NCBI RefSeq assembly: GCF_007828865.1
Contig: NZ_VIVK01000002.1
Coordinates: forward strand, 1-64,000
Length of the DNA stretch: 64,000 bases
Direction of reading: 5' to 3'
Source: Kribbella amoyensis
GTDB lineage: Bacteria; Actinomycetota; Actinomycetes; Propionibacteriales; Kribbellaceae
Every line of letters begins with the position of its first letter. The first letter of the stretch is position 1. The notes under the pieces are model-generated. The model saw only the letters and a list, made by a program, of their open reading frames with translations, had not been told where the DNA came from and did no database searches. Shown in pieces: positions 1 through 13,198 of this stretch. Made by a program: the position numbers and the translations under genes.

Positions 1-741
1 AAGGAGCTCTACGGCGGTACGGATGCACCTTGCAGACCGGTGGTAGCGACCAGTGGGGGAACCTGACCGCCGGCGTCGAGCTGATCCGCCGGACGGAGAG
101 CGGCAAGGCGCATGCGCTGGCGACGCCGCTGGTGACGAAGGCGGACGGGACCAAGTTCGGCAAGACCGAGTCGGGGACCGTCTGGCTGGACCGTGAGTCA
201 CATCGCCGTACGCGTTCTACCAGTTCTGGTTCAACACCGACGACCGCGACGTGATGCAGCTGATCCGCTACTACACGTTCCGCTCGGCCGACGAGATCGC
301 CGAGCTGGAGAAGGCGACAGCGGAGCGTCCGTTCGCACGGGAGGCGCAGCGGGTCCTTGCCGAGGACGTGACGACTCTGGTGCACGGGCGGGACGAGACC
401 GAGCAGGTACAGCTGGCGGCCGAAGGCGTTGTTCGGCCAGTCGGAACTACGCAGCCTCAGTCCGGACACGCTGGTGGCCGCACTCCGGGAGGCTCCGCAT
501 GTGGAGGTGCGGCCGGTCAGCTGCCGACTGTCGCCGAACTGCTGGTGGACACGGGCCTGGTGGCGAGCAAGTCGGCCGCGCGCAGAACGGTGGCCGAAGG
601 TGGCGCGTACCTGAACAACGAGAAACTGAGCGACCCCGAGTACGTCCCGGTGGCGAGGACCTGTTGCCGGGTGGCGCGCTGGTGCTGCGACGCGGGAAGC
701 GTTCGTTCGCAGGGGTTCTGACCGAGACCGCGGCCGGCTGA
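1..741 (+). pseudogene. tyrS: tyrS 3' portion, tyrosyl-tRNA synthetase, broken by five single-base indels (pseudogene or sequence error)
   Basis: The translation gives a class I tyrosyl-tRNA synthetase from the substrate motif QTGGSDQWGN through the KMSKS equivalent KFGKTESG to an S4-type RNA-binding tail (VASKSAARRTVAEGGAYLNN) and a TGA at 739-741. No single frame covers it. Reading must shift near 13-17 (one base missing), 197 (one missing), 425 (one extra G), 508 (one missing) and 654 (one missing). Between the breaks the protein is typical of an actinobacterial TyrS, with no internal stops or obvious loss of motifs. Decay in place would be expected to add missense changes too, so base-calling or assembly errors in short G/C runs are a good alternative. 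The 5' half lies outside the window. TyrS charges tRNA-Tyr and is essential, so a truly broken copy would need an intact second synthetase elsewhere. Confidence 0.85.
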
Positions 742-972
742 GCCTTCCCACAGACCCGGTGCCGGAGGCAAATTACAGCGATGTGATGCCTCCCACCGGG
801 AACGGATTGACCGGCCACCTGCAAGCCACGTACTGTTCTTCTGTTGGAGCGAGGCGCGGGACGCGAAAGCGGCCGGTCGCTCCGAACCCCCAAAGGATCA
901 AGCAGCCGAAACGCGTCTTCGGACTCGGGTCGGTAGCTCAGACGCGGGGCAGGGATCGCAAGAAACTCGGTC

Positions 973-1001
973 TTGACCGAGGGGATCGCATCCGGTAGAG
1001 T
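973..1001 (+). promoter_or_regulatory. rRNA operon promoter (-35 TTGACC, 17-nt spacer, -10 TAGAGT)
   Basis: TTGACC at 973-978 and TAGAGT at 996-1001 are exactly 17 nt apart, close to the vegetative sigma consensus. Transcription would begin near 1008, about 280 nt before mature 16S. It is the best promoter match I see upstream of the rRNA operon. Other promoters in the AT-rich part are possible. Confidence 0.75.
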
Positions 1002-1055
1002 AACGCAGGTTGCCCGGGGATCTGGCCGAAAGGTCCGGTCGCGGTGTGCGCCCGA

Positions 1056-1088
1056 TTTTTGAGAACTCAACAGCGTGCCGAAAGTCAA
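1056..1088 (+). promoter_or_regulatory. Conserved actinobacterial pre-rRNA leader motif
   Basis: The segment contains TTTTTGAGAACTCAACAGCG, a leader sequence also known from Streptomyces and related rRNA operons, where it lies between promoter and 16S and is linked to pre-rRNA processing or antitermination. A related copy starting TTTTGAGAACT is in the 16S-23S spacer at 3192-3202. The role here is inferred from conservation. Confidence 0.6.
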
Positions 1089-1286
1089 TGCCGAAAGATG
1101 CATTAACCCCGTTCACAGGCATTGGATGATTTCTGACTCCCCTGGTCTTTTCGAGATTTTGGGTGTTGGGTTGTCTGTTGTGCTGTGGCGGATTCCTTTG
1201 AAATATTGATTCAAGTCAGTTTGATTGTTTCTGATTCAAGGGATCTACTCGATGTCGACTCGCCACTTTTGTGGTTTGTCATATTT

Positions 1287-6373
<5,087 letters not shown>

Positions 6374-6522
6374 ACACACCTTCCGGTGTGTAGAGACTTT
6401 CAACAAAACGTCAAGCTGCGATACGAGTTGTTCGCGTTCACTGTACGGTTCCCGGAATACGGTCAGAACCACGTACCAGCACTGGCTGGTACCCGTGTGG
6501 TTGTGGTTGATATTTCTATAGA
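6374..6522 (+). other. 23S-5S spacer
   Basis: This 149-nt spacer begins with a small hairpin (CACACC-TTCC-GGTGTG near 6375-6390) directly after the 23S terminal helix. A second short inverted element, GTACCAGCACTGGCTGGTAC, lies at 6473-6492. Both are probably processing structures. No gene is seen. Confidence 0.6.
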
Positions 6523-6643
6523 GTTTCGGTGGCCATAGCGTCGGGGAAACACCCAGTCTCCATTCCGAACCTGGAAGTTAAGCCCTTCAGCGCCGATGGT
6601 ACTGCGATCGGGAGATCGTGGGAGAGTAGGACGTCGCCGGACA
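6523..6643 (+). rRNA. rrf: 5S ribosomal RNA
   Basis: The sequence starts GTTTCGGTGGCCATAGCG and contains the conserved CCCAGTCTCCATTCCGAACC loop and GGGAGAGTAGGACG. Helix I pairs TTCGGTG at the 5' side with CGCCGGA at the 3' side. The length is about 120 nt. It is the last gene of the 16S-23S-5S operon. Confidence 0.95.
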
Positions 6644-6651
6644 TTCACACT

Positions 6652-6684
6652 GTTAAGGGCCACCCCCCAGGGGTGGCCCTTAAC
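6652..6684 (+). terminator. rRNA operon intrinsic terminator, perfect 15-bp stem
   Basis: The left arm GTTAAGGGCCACCCC (6652-6666) is the exact reverse complement of 6670-6684, with a 3-nt loop. It is followed by CATTTCCC rather than a long U tract, which is common for GC-rich terminators. It sits 8 nt after 5S and ends before the next gene at 6741. Confidence 0.88.
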
Positions 6685-6740
6685 ATTTCCCGGGGTAGCT
6701 TTGGTCTGATCACCCCCTGGCACGACCCTTAGGAGTCATC

Positions 6741-8801
6741 GTGGCGACGCCACCTCACAACCCCCGTTCCGGCTCGGGCGACCGCCGTGATGCGTCCGGC
6801 GGTGCCGGCCGTTCCGGTCGGTCTGGCGGCGGGCGCTCGGACTCCACCGGGCGCGGCGGATCCGGCGGGTACCGAGGCAGCTCTAGCCGAGGTGACGGTC
6901 CTCGCTCCGGTGGTCCGCGGGCCGGTGGGCGCGGATCTGCTCCCCGTGGTGGTTCCTACCGCGACGACCGCTCCGGTGGGCGTGGGGACGATCGCGGCGA
7001 AGGGCGTACGGAGAACCGGCGCGGCTTTGCGGGCTCCCGTGGGGACGACAAAGCACAGCGCGATCCGTTCAAGGGACAGTTCGGCGGCCGCGACGATCGC
7101 GGCGCCGGGCGCTATGGCGACGACCGCGGAGACAAGCGCGGCGGTGGGTACAGCGGAGGTCGACGGGACGACCGCGGTGCGGGACGCTCCGGCGACGACC
7201 GCCGCGACGATCGCGGGGCCGGCGGATTCAGCGGTTCCCGGCGGGACGACCGCGGATCCGCTAATCGCGGATCCGGTGGATATGGCCGCGGGGACGACCG
7301 TGGGGCTGGTGGCTACGGCGGCAATCGGCGGGACGACCGGGGATCGGGAAGCTACAGCGGTGGACGCCGGGATGACCGGGGCGCGGGCGGTGGTTACGGC
7401 GGTGGACGCCGGGACGAGCGTGGAGCTGGGCGGTCCGGGGATGATCGGCGTCAGGGCGGTGGCTTCCGGCGGGACGATCGTTCCGGGTACCAGCGTGATG
7501 AGCGTTCCGGTGGTCGGCGGGACGACCGCTCTGGTTACCAGCGGGATGACCGTTCGGGGTACCAGCGGGACGACCGGGGGGCGCGGGACGGGGCTCGTGG
7601 AGAGCGCGGCGGGTTCCGGAGTTCGGAGCGGCCGAGTGCGGAGCGGGGTGCGTTCCGGCGGGACGACCGGGGTGGTGCGCGGGACGAGCGTGGTGGCCGT
7701 GGTGGGTTCCGGCGGGACGAGCGGGCCGGTGGGCGCGATGAGCGTGCTGGACGGACCGGCGGGCGTGACGAGCGTGGACGCTCGGGTGGCCGGGATGAGC
7801 GCGGTGGGCGTTCGGGTGGCCGGGACGAGCGTGGGCGCGGTGGATTCCGCCGGGACGAGCGGGTGGCCGGGCGGCGGGATGCCCGGGGCCGCGATCGGAA
7901 CGACGAGGAGAAGGCCGGTCCGCGGCGGGACGACCCGGCGATTCCGGAGGGGATCACGGGAGCCGAGCTCGATCGGGGCGTGAAGGCGGAGCTGCGGTCG
8001 TTGCCGCGCAGCCTGGCGGACCTGGTCGCTCAGCACCTGGTCGCCTCGGGACGGTTCCTGGACGAGGACGCGGAGCGCGCGTACCTGCACGCGCGGACTG
8101 CTCGCCGACTGGCCGCGCGCCTCGGTGGAGTTCGCGAAGCGGTCGCGATCACGGCGTACCTGGCGGAGCACTACGACGAGGCGTTGACCGAATTCCGTGC
8201 GGTGCGGCGGATGACCGGGAACAACGAGGTCCTGCCGATGATGGCGGACTGCGAGCGCGCGCTCGGCCGGCCGGAGAAGGCGCTGGCGTTGTCGCGCGAG
8301 CGGGTCGTGCACGAGCTCGAGCCGGCGTCGCAGATCGAGATGCTGATCGTTGCCGCCGGTGCGCGCCGGGACATGGGGCAGACCGCGGCCGCGATCCAGA
8401 CGCTCGACGTACCGGAGCTGTCCAAGCGCACGCGTGCCGAGTGGCTGCCACGACTGCGGTACGCGTACGCCGACGCGCTGGCGGAGGCTGGGCGGACCGA
8501 GGAGGCGCTGGTGTGGTTCCACCGCGCCGCGGGTGCCGACCAGGACGGCTCCACCGGTGCGGCCGAACGCGCTGCCGAGCTTGAGGGCCTGCACTTCACG
8601 GACCTCGACGAGGACCTCGCGGACGAGGACGACGAGGACCACACCGACGAGCAGCCCACGGACACCGACAACGACGTGACCGACGAGGCGGACGAGAAAC
8701 CTGCGGACGAGCTGATCGTCGACGACGCTCTCGACGGCGAGGTCGACCTCCCCACCGACGGTGACGACACCACGGAAGCCAAGAAGGACGAGAAGGACTG
8801 A
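6741..8801 (+). CDS. Arg/Gly/Asp-repeat protein with C-terminal TPR-like domain and acidic tail
   Basis: The protein has 686 residues. Residues about 10-400 are low complexity, built from Arg, Gly, Asp and Ser with recurring RDDRG, RDERG and GGY/GGFRR blocks, so this half should be disordered and RNA-binding-like (RGG type). Residues about 400-610 form an alpha-helical region with repeated A-x-x-L patterns typical of tetratricopeptide repeats. The last 65 residues are strongly acidic. The GTG start at 6741 has AGGAG at 6731-6735. Position and C-terminal half match the conserved TPR protein that follows tyrS in actinobacteria (Rv1691 in M. tuberculosis), where I recall no long repeat half. Function unknown; RNA or ribosome association is an inference from composition and the neighbouring rRNA operon. 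Long overlapping frames on both strands here are by-products of the repeats. Confidence 0.85.
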   Translation: MATPPHNPRSGSGDRRDASGGAGRSGRSGGGRSDSTGRGGSGGYRGSSSRGDGPRSGGPRAGGRGSAPRGGSYRDDRSGGRGDDRGEGRTENRRGFAGSRGDDKAQRDPFKGQFGGRDDRGAGRYGDDRGDKRGGGYSGGRRDDRGAGRSGDDRRDDRGAGGFSGSRRDDRGSANRGSGGYGRGDDRGAGGYGGNRRDDRGSGSYSGGRRDDRGAGGGYGGGRRDERGAGRSGDDRRQGGGFRRDDRSGYQRDERSGGRRDDRSGYQRDDRSGYQRDDRGARDGARGERGGFRSSERPSAERGAFRRDDRGGARDERGGRGGFRRDERAGGRDERAGRTGGRDERGRSGGRDERGGRSGGRDERGRGGFRRDERVAGRRDARGRDRNDEEKAGPRRDDPAIPEGITGAELDRGVKAELRSLPRSLADLVAQHLVASGRFLDEDAERAYLHARTARRLAARLGGVREAVAITAYLAEHYDEALTEFRAVRRMTGNNEVLPMMADCERALGRPEKALALSRERVVHELEPASQIEMLIVAAGARRDMGQTAAAIQTLDVPELSKRTRAEWLPRLRYAYADALAEAGRTEEALVWFHRAAGADQDGSTGAAERAAELEGLHFTDLDEDLADEDDEDHTDEQPTDTDNDVTDEADEKPADELIVDDALDGEVDLPTDGDDTTEAKKDEKD

Positions 8802-8817
8802 CCGCGGCGGCCCGGAG

Positions 8818-9975
8818 TCAGTCGAGCGTGCGGAAGAGCAGGCCGACGCGTGGCTTCGGGCCGAACGAGGTCGCCTTCTGCGGCAGTACGACGCCCTGAG
8901 CGGCCGACCGCAGTACCTGGTCCATCCGGGGCGCTGAAAGCTCCACAGCGGCCTGTGTGGGCCCAGCGAGCGCCACGGCGTCCGCGAGTACGTGGTGGAA
9001 GCTCAGCTCGTCCGTGTCGATGTCCCAGGCCGGCAGCAGTTCGTCGTGCAACAGCGACACCGTCGGCTCCGGTCTGTGCGCCGTCGTGCGCAGCGTGACC
9101 CACTCTGTCCCGTCCGTGAGCGCGATGCGATCCGGTACGCCGTCCACTCGTCCCTGCAGCACCTCCCACCCAGCGGGCGTACGTTCACGGACCACGGCCA
9201 GCGACAACCCGGGTACGACCCGGTGGATCGGGTCCAGCGTGAGCGGATGGCGATCCTGGTCCACCAGCATCGCCAGGCCGACCCCGACACCCGGACGATC
9301 CGGCTGCCGACGGAGCCGTTCCAGGTACGCCGCGTACCGGTGGTGGCCGTCGGCGATCAGGGCCTCGTGCCGGCCGAGTTCCGCGGTGATCCGCTCGAGC
9401 ACGAAGGGGTCGTCGATGCGCCAGATCCGGTGGTGCGCACCGTTCTCCGTGTCCGCGACCAGCCAGGGCTCACCCGCGCGGGCCGCGTCCACCGCGTCGC
9501 TGGCCGCGCCCCCGCCCGCGTACGCGAGCAGGATCGGCTCCAGGTCGGCGTCCGTGGCCTCCATCAACTCCAGCCGGTCGTCCACCCAGTGCGGCATCAC
9601 GTCCTCGTGCGGGAGCACCACCCGACGGTCCGGATCGAGGCCGAGTGAGCCGACCAGACCACACAGCATCGCGTCGCCGAGACGCTGCTCGTACACGTAC
9701 AGAGCGGGCCGCTGGTCCCGGACGACGATGCCGTCGTGCTGCCATCCGCTCAGCCGTCGCGCGGGCTCGTCGTACCGGCGCGAACCGAGGGCCGGATCGC
9801 GTGGAAGGATGAGCCTCACCATGTTGTGCAGATCAGAGTCAGTCAGCCGCCGGACCAGGGCGGGTTCCAGCACGTCGTACGGCGGCGACGTCACCGCGCC
9901 GAGCGCACTCACCTTGCCCGCGACGAAGCGCCAGGCCCGCAGCGGCTCCAGCCGCAGCATGGTGGCGTCAGACAT
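8818..9975 (-). CDS. DUF1015 family protein
   Basis: The protein has 385 residues. It matches the DUF1015 family: an N-terminal LRAWRF..GKV/TSPPYDVL segment, then VLPHEDVMPHWVDDRLELM and the highly conserved LIADGHHRYAAYLERLR. Family function is not established; members are soluble and widespread in bacteria. The ATG at 9975 was chosen because a TACGAT hexamer on the minus strand (9988-9983) lies 7 nt upstream, a leaderless arrangement, and there is no Shine-Dalgarno sequence. Another ATG is 9 nt upstream at 9984. It is transcribed against the surrounding block and starts only 24 nt from the divergent HAD gene. Confidence 0.85.
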   Translation of the reverse strand: MSDATMLRLEPLRAWRFVAGKVSALGAVTSPPYDVLEPALVRRLTDSDLHNMVRLILPRDPALGSRRYDEPARRLSGWQHDGIVVRDQRPALYVYEQRLGDAMLCGLVGSLGLDPDRRVVLPHEDVMPHWVDDRLELMEATDADLEPILLAYAGGGAASDAVDAARAGEPWLVADTENGAHHRIWRIDDPFVLERITAELGRHEALIADGHHRYAAYLERLRRQPDRPGVGVGLAMLVDQDRHPLTLDPIHRVVPGLSLAVVRERTPAGWEVLQGRVDGVPDRIALTDGTEWVTLRTTAHRPEPTVSLLHDELLPAWDIDTDELSFHHVLADAVALAGPTQAAVELSAPRMDQVLRSAAQGVVLPQKATSFGPKPRVGLLFRTLD

Positions 9976-9999
9976 GAGCGGCATCGTACGGGGGGACGG
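9976..9999. promoter_or_regulatory. 24-bp divergent intergenic region with back-to-back -10 elements
   Basis: The only non-coding DNA between two divergent start codons is 24 bp. The minus-strand TACGAT (9988-9983) stands 7 nt from the DUF1015 ATG. On the plus strand TACGGG (9987-9992) stands 7 nt from the HAD ATG but lacks the final T. Both transcripts could be leaderless, and each -35 region would lie within the other gene. Confidence 0.5.
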
Positions 10000-11109
10000 A
10001 TGACCACGAAACGCGAAGCGCCCGCGCCGTTGTCGGCCTGTGACGAACCACTCGCCAGCCGGTACGACGTAGCCCTCCTGGACCTCGACGGGGTCGTGTA
10101 CGTGGGGCCTGATCCGGTCCCGGACGCGTCGGAGAACCTGCGTAAGGCGGCGAAGGAAGGCGTCCGGATCGGCTTCGTCACCAACAACGCCAGCCGCCCG
10201 CCGGGCGCCGTTGCCGAGCACCTCACCTCGTTCGGCCTGGACGTGCTGACCGAGGACGTGGTGACTTCCGCGCAGGCCGCGGCCCGGTTGATCGCGGCGG
10301 ACTTCCCGAAGGGTTCGCCGGTGCTCGTGATCGGCGGCGAGGGGCTGTACGCGGCGCTGGAGGAGTACGAGCTGCAGCCGGTGCGGTCGAGTGACGCGCA
10401 CCCGGTCGCGGTGGTGCAGGGTTTCCACCCGGACGTGAATTGGGTGATGCTTGCCGACGGCGCGCACGCGATCAACGAGGGCGCGAAGTGGTACGCGACG
10501 AACCTCGACCTGACCATCCCCACCGCGGCCGGGATGGCGCCCGGGAACGGCACCCTGGTGCAGGCGGTCCGCGCGGCCGTCGGGGTCGACCCGGTCGTTG
10601 CCGGCAAACCCGAACCGCCGTTGCTGGAGACCAGCATCGAGCGGCTGGAAGCCAAGCACCCGTTGATGATCGGCGACCGGCTCGACTCCGACATCGAGGG
10701 CGCGCACAAGGTCGGAATCGCCAGCCTCTGGGTCGCGACCGGCGTGCATGACGCGCACGACCTGGCCCGCGCGCCCAAGGACCAGCGCCCGACGTACATC
10801 GCGGCCGGGCTGGGAGCCCTTGCGGAGAAGCAACCGGGCGTCAAGGTCGAGGGCGGCAAGCACAGCTGCGAGGGCTGGACCGCCGAGGTCGTCGACGGGG
10901 CCGTCACGGTCAAGGGCGACGGCGAGCCGTACGACGGGCTGCGCGCGATCCTGTCCGCCGTCTGGGCGGCCGTGGACGAACCGCCGAAGCCGGCCAAGTC
11001 CGCGGCCAAGTCGGTCGGGCGCGGCCGGCGTCCGTTGCCGAAGCCGGCCGCCGCGCCGGGCTCGATCGCGATCGACGCCGCGTTGCACCGGATCGGGCTG
11101 GACAAGTAG
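10000..11109 (+). CDS. HAD-superfamily hydrolase, NagD/p-nitrophenylphosphatase type
   Basis: The protein has 369 residues. HAD motif I is DLDGVVYVG, with nucleophile and acid aspartates near residues 32 and 34; motif II is FVTNNAS; motif III/IV appears as KPEPPLLETS and MIGDRLDSDIEGA. This is the type II-cap NagD-like group that dephosphorylates small metabolites such as sugar or nucleotide phosphates. It corresponds to Rv1692 in the same position. The ATG at 10000 gives the full domain. About 30 residues precede the catalytic motif, and a Lys/Pro-rich segment near residue 330 precedes a conserved C-terminal helix. The exact substrate cannot be told from sequence. Confidence 0.88.
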   Translation: MTTKREAPAPLSACDEPLASRYDVALLDLDGVVYVGPDPVPDASENLRKAAKEGVRIGFVTNNASRPPGAVAEHLTSFGLDVLTEDVVTSAQAAARLIAADFPKGSPVLVIGGEGLYAALEEYELQPVRSSDAHPVAVVQGFHPDVNWVMLADGAHAINEGAKWYATNLDLTIPTAAGMAPGNGTLVQAVRAAVGVDPVVAGKPEPPLLETSIERLEAKHPLMIGDRLDSDIEGAHKVGIASLWVATGVHDAHDLARAPKDQRPTYIAAGLGALAEKQPGVKVEGGKHSCEGWTAEVVDGAVTVKGDGEPYDGLRAILSAVWAAVDEPPKPAKSAAKSVGRGRRPLPKPAAAPGSIAIDAALHRIGLDK

Positions 11110-11193
11110 GTCCCCCAGGGGCCTGTGGATGTCCGGCCTGGTCTCGGGCGGCGGTCGCGATACCGTTGCTGGGAACGCTACGAGGAGGCAGTC

Positions 11194-11604
11194 ATGGTGA
11201 TGGACGCTCTGCGCGGGTACGTACAGCTCGCGAGTGGGCTGACCGAGGTGACCAGGCAGCGGGCGCAGCAGGCCGCGAAGGCGCTGCTGCAGCAGACCGG
11301 CGCGGACACGCTGACCACCAAGGTGTCCGACCTGGCCGACGAGATCGTTGCCACCAGCAAGAGCAACCGGCAGCTGCTGCAGGCGATCGTGGCGAACGAG
11401 GTGGAGGGCGCGGTGGCGCGCCTGGGCTTCGTCCGGTCCGAGGAGGTCGCCGCGCTGACCCGCCGGATCAGCCTGCTCGAGGCGCGGCTGGCCGAGGTCG
11501 AGGACGAGGTGGAGGAGCCGGTGGTCCGGCCCGCCAAGAAGGCAGCTGCGAAGAAGGTGGCCAAGAAGGCGCCGGCGAAGAAGACCGCGGCGAAGAAGGC
11601 GTGA
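11194..11604 (+). CDS. Small helical protein with Lys/Ala-rich histone-H1-like tail
   Basis: The protein has 136 residues. Residues 1-110 are predicted helical, with heptad-like spacing (LTRRISLLEARLAEVEDEVEE) and a phasin-like amphipathic start. The tail consists of KKAAAKK, KKAPAKK and KKTAAKK repeats like those of histone H1-type nucleoid proteins and of PHA-granule phasins. The ATG at 11194 has GAGGAGG at 11182-11188. It is followed one base later by the next gene. Plausible roles are DNA or polyanion binding through the tail, or granule association; neither is demonstrated. Confidence 0.8.
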   Translation: MVMDALRGYVQLASGLTEVTRQRAQQAAKALLQQTGADTLTTKVSDLADEIVATSKSNRQLLQAIVANEVEGAVARLGFVRSEEVAALTRRISLLEARLAEVEDEVEEPVVRPAKKAAAKKVAKKAPAKKTAAKKA

Positions 11605-11605
11605 C

Positions 11606-12337
11606 GTGACCGACCATCCCGGCGAGCAGGTGCCGCCGTTCGACCCCGACGTCGAACCAGGGCACGAGCCTGATCCCGAAGAGCAGCGGGAGGCGCCGGA
11701 CTACGACACCGAGCCGGACCCGCGGACCTTCGAGTACGAGGACACCGAGCAGTCCTTCGCCGCCTCGCTGGACGACGACGTCGCACCGCACGAACACGTC
11801 CAGCGCGACGAAGGCCTGGCGCCTCACGAGCAGTTCGCGCCGAAGCCGGGACCATCGGCGGGAGTCACGCCGCGGCCAGGGCCGCCGATCGGAAGTGCGC
11901 CCAGGCCGGGGCCGCCGTCGGGGTTCGCTCCGCGGCTCGGACCGCCTGGTGGGGTTGTGCCGAGGCCGACACCGCCCGCTGGTGTTCCTGCGGCGGCTGC
12001 CCCCGCTGAGTACGCCCGACCGGTCACCGACGAGACGGCCGAGACGGCCGAGACGCACGGCGGCGATGACGTACGCCCCACCGCCCCGGCGGTTTCGCAC
12101 CACGGGCGTGCGGACGAGGCGCTGCCCGCCGATTCCAGGGATCGGTGGACGGACGACGGCGATCGCGAGGCGGAGCGGGACGAGGAGGGGCATCCGTTGG
12201 TGGAAGAGACGATGGCTCGGCTGGACGGGCTGCGGGACAAGCCGGTGTCGGAGCATGCCGAGGTCTACGGGGATCTGCACGAGCGGCTGCAGAACGCGCT
12301 GGTGGAGGCGGACGCCGAGAGCGGCGACCGCGGCTGA
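11606..12337 (+). CDS. Acidic, Pro-rich hypothetical protein upstream of tlyA
   Basis: The protein has 243 residues and starts with GTG one base after the preceding stop. Residues 1-70 are acidic. Residues about 75-125 carry degenerate repeats of the type PRPGPPIGSA, and the rest is acidic. The final 45 residues (from HPLVEETMARLDGL) look like a folded, conserved amphipathic helix pair found in small actinobacterial proteins encoded next to tlyA. The stop TGA directly abuts the tlyA GTG, so translation is probably coupled. No function is known. The disordered linker is likely variable between species. Confidence 0.75.
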   Translation: MTDHPGEQVPPFDPDVEPGHEPDPEEQREAPDYDTEPDPRTFEYEDTEQSFAASLDDDVAPHEHVQRDEGLAPHEQFAPKPGPSAGVTPRPGPPIGSAPRPGPPSGFAPRLGPPGGVVPRPTPPAGVPAAAAPAEYARPVTDETAETAETHGGDDVRPTAPAVSHHGRADEALPADSRDRWTDDGDREAERDEEGHPLVEETMARLDGLRDKPVSEHAEVYGDLHERLQNALVEADAESGDRG

Positions 12338-13156
12338 GTGGCCAAAGGAGCAGCCAAGCGGTCCCGGCTCGACGCGGAGCTGGTACGCCGTGGCCTCGCG
12401 CGGTCCCGCGAGCACGCCAGTGAGCTGGTCGCCGCCGGCCGGGTGAAGGTCTCCGGCACGGTCGCGAGCAAACCCGCGACCGGGGTCGGCGCGGACGCCC
12501 CGATCGTCGTGGACACGTCGGAGTCCGACGATCCCGGGTACGCCAGCCGTGGCGCGCACAAGCTGATCGGTGCGCTGGAGGCGTTCCCTCGGGTCCAGGT
12601 GAAGGACCGGCGCTGTCTCGACGCGGGCGCGTCCACCGGCGGATTCACGGACGTCCTGCTGCGCAACGGTGCCGCGAGCGTGATCGCGGTCGACGTCGGG
12701 TACGGCCAGTTGGTCTGGGCGTTGCAGACCGACGACCGCGTCACGGTGATGGACCGCACGAACGTCCGGACCCTCACCCTCGACGCGATCGGCGGCGACC
12801 CGGTCGACCTGGTCGTCAGCGACCTCAGCTTCATCTCACTCACCCTGGTCCTGCCCGCGTTGCTCGGCGTGGTCAAGCCGGACGGCGACCTCGTCCTGAT
12901 GGTGAAACCGCAGTTCGAGGTCGGCAAGGAGCGGCTCGGCAAGGGCGGCGTCGTCCGCGACCCCGAGTTACGCGCCGACGCGGTCCGCGGGGTCGCGGCG
13001 AAAGCGGCAGAGCTGGGCTGGGGGATCGAGGGGGTCGCGGCGAGTCCGTTGCCTGGCCCGTCAGGAAATGTCGAATACTTCCTGTGGATACGGCAGTCGG
13101 CGCCGCCTCTCGATGAGACGATGCTCCGGACCGCCGTCGAGAGCGGTCCCCAGTGA
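12338..13156 (+). CDS. tlyA: 16S/23S rRNA (cytidine-2'-O)-methyltransferase TlyA
   Basis: The protein has 272 residues, the usual family length. It has an N-terminal S4 RNA-binding domain (residues 1-65, RLDAELVRRGLARSREHASELVAAG) followed by a FtsJ/RrmJ-like methyltransferase fold with SAM motif CLDAGASTGGFTDVLL. Catalytic-tetrad candidates are the Lys before that motif, the Asp in VSDLSFIS and the Lys in MVKPQFE. In mycobacteria TlyA 2'-O-methylates C1409 of 16S and C1920 of 23S and makes ribosomes sensitive to capreomycin and viomycin; the same activity is inferred here. The GTG start abuts the upstream stop. It matches Rv1694 in order. Confidence 0.95.
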   Translation: MAKGAAKRSRLDAELVRRGLARSREHASELVAAGRVKVSGTVASKPATGVGADAPIVVDTSESDDPGYASRGAHKLIGALEAFPRVQVKDRRCLDAGASTGGFTDVLLRNGAASVIAVDVGYGQLVWALQTDDRVTVMDRTNVRTLTLDAIGGDPVDLVVSDLSFISLTLVLPALLGVVKPDGDLVLMVKPQFEVGKERLGKGGVVRDPELRADAVRGVAAKAAELGWGIEGVAASPLPGPSGNVEYFLWIRQSAPPLDETMLRTAVESGPQ

Positions 13157-13198
13157 GCGGGCCGGCATGGTCCGCGTGTCGATCGAAGGCAGGTCGGA

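Larger units (their letters stand above)
742..1286 (+). other. rRNA operon promoter and leader region, no gene
   Basis: This 545-nt stretch between tyrS and 16S holds no convincing protein gene. Its first part is high GC, then it turns clearly AT-richer from about 1081 to 1286, as rRNA leaders of actinobacteria do. It contains one strong promoter (973-1001) and the conserved pre-rRNA leader motif (1056-1088), annotated separately. Short open frames here have no recognisable protein features. Confidence 0.8.

Noticed and set aside
6729..8642. 637-codon open frame on the minus strand and a 398-codon second plus frame (6787-7983) over the RGG gene
   Set aside because: Both are translations of the RDDRG/RDERG-coding repeats in other frames; they show only low-complexity composition, have no ribosome site, and the true frame has one plus a folded C-terminal domain.
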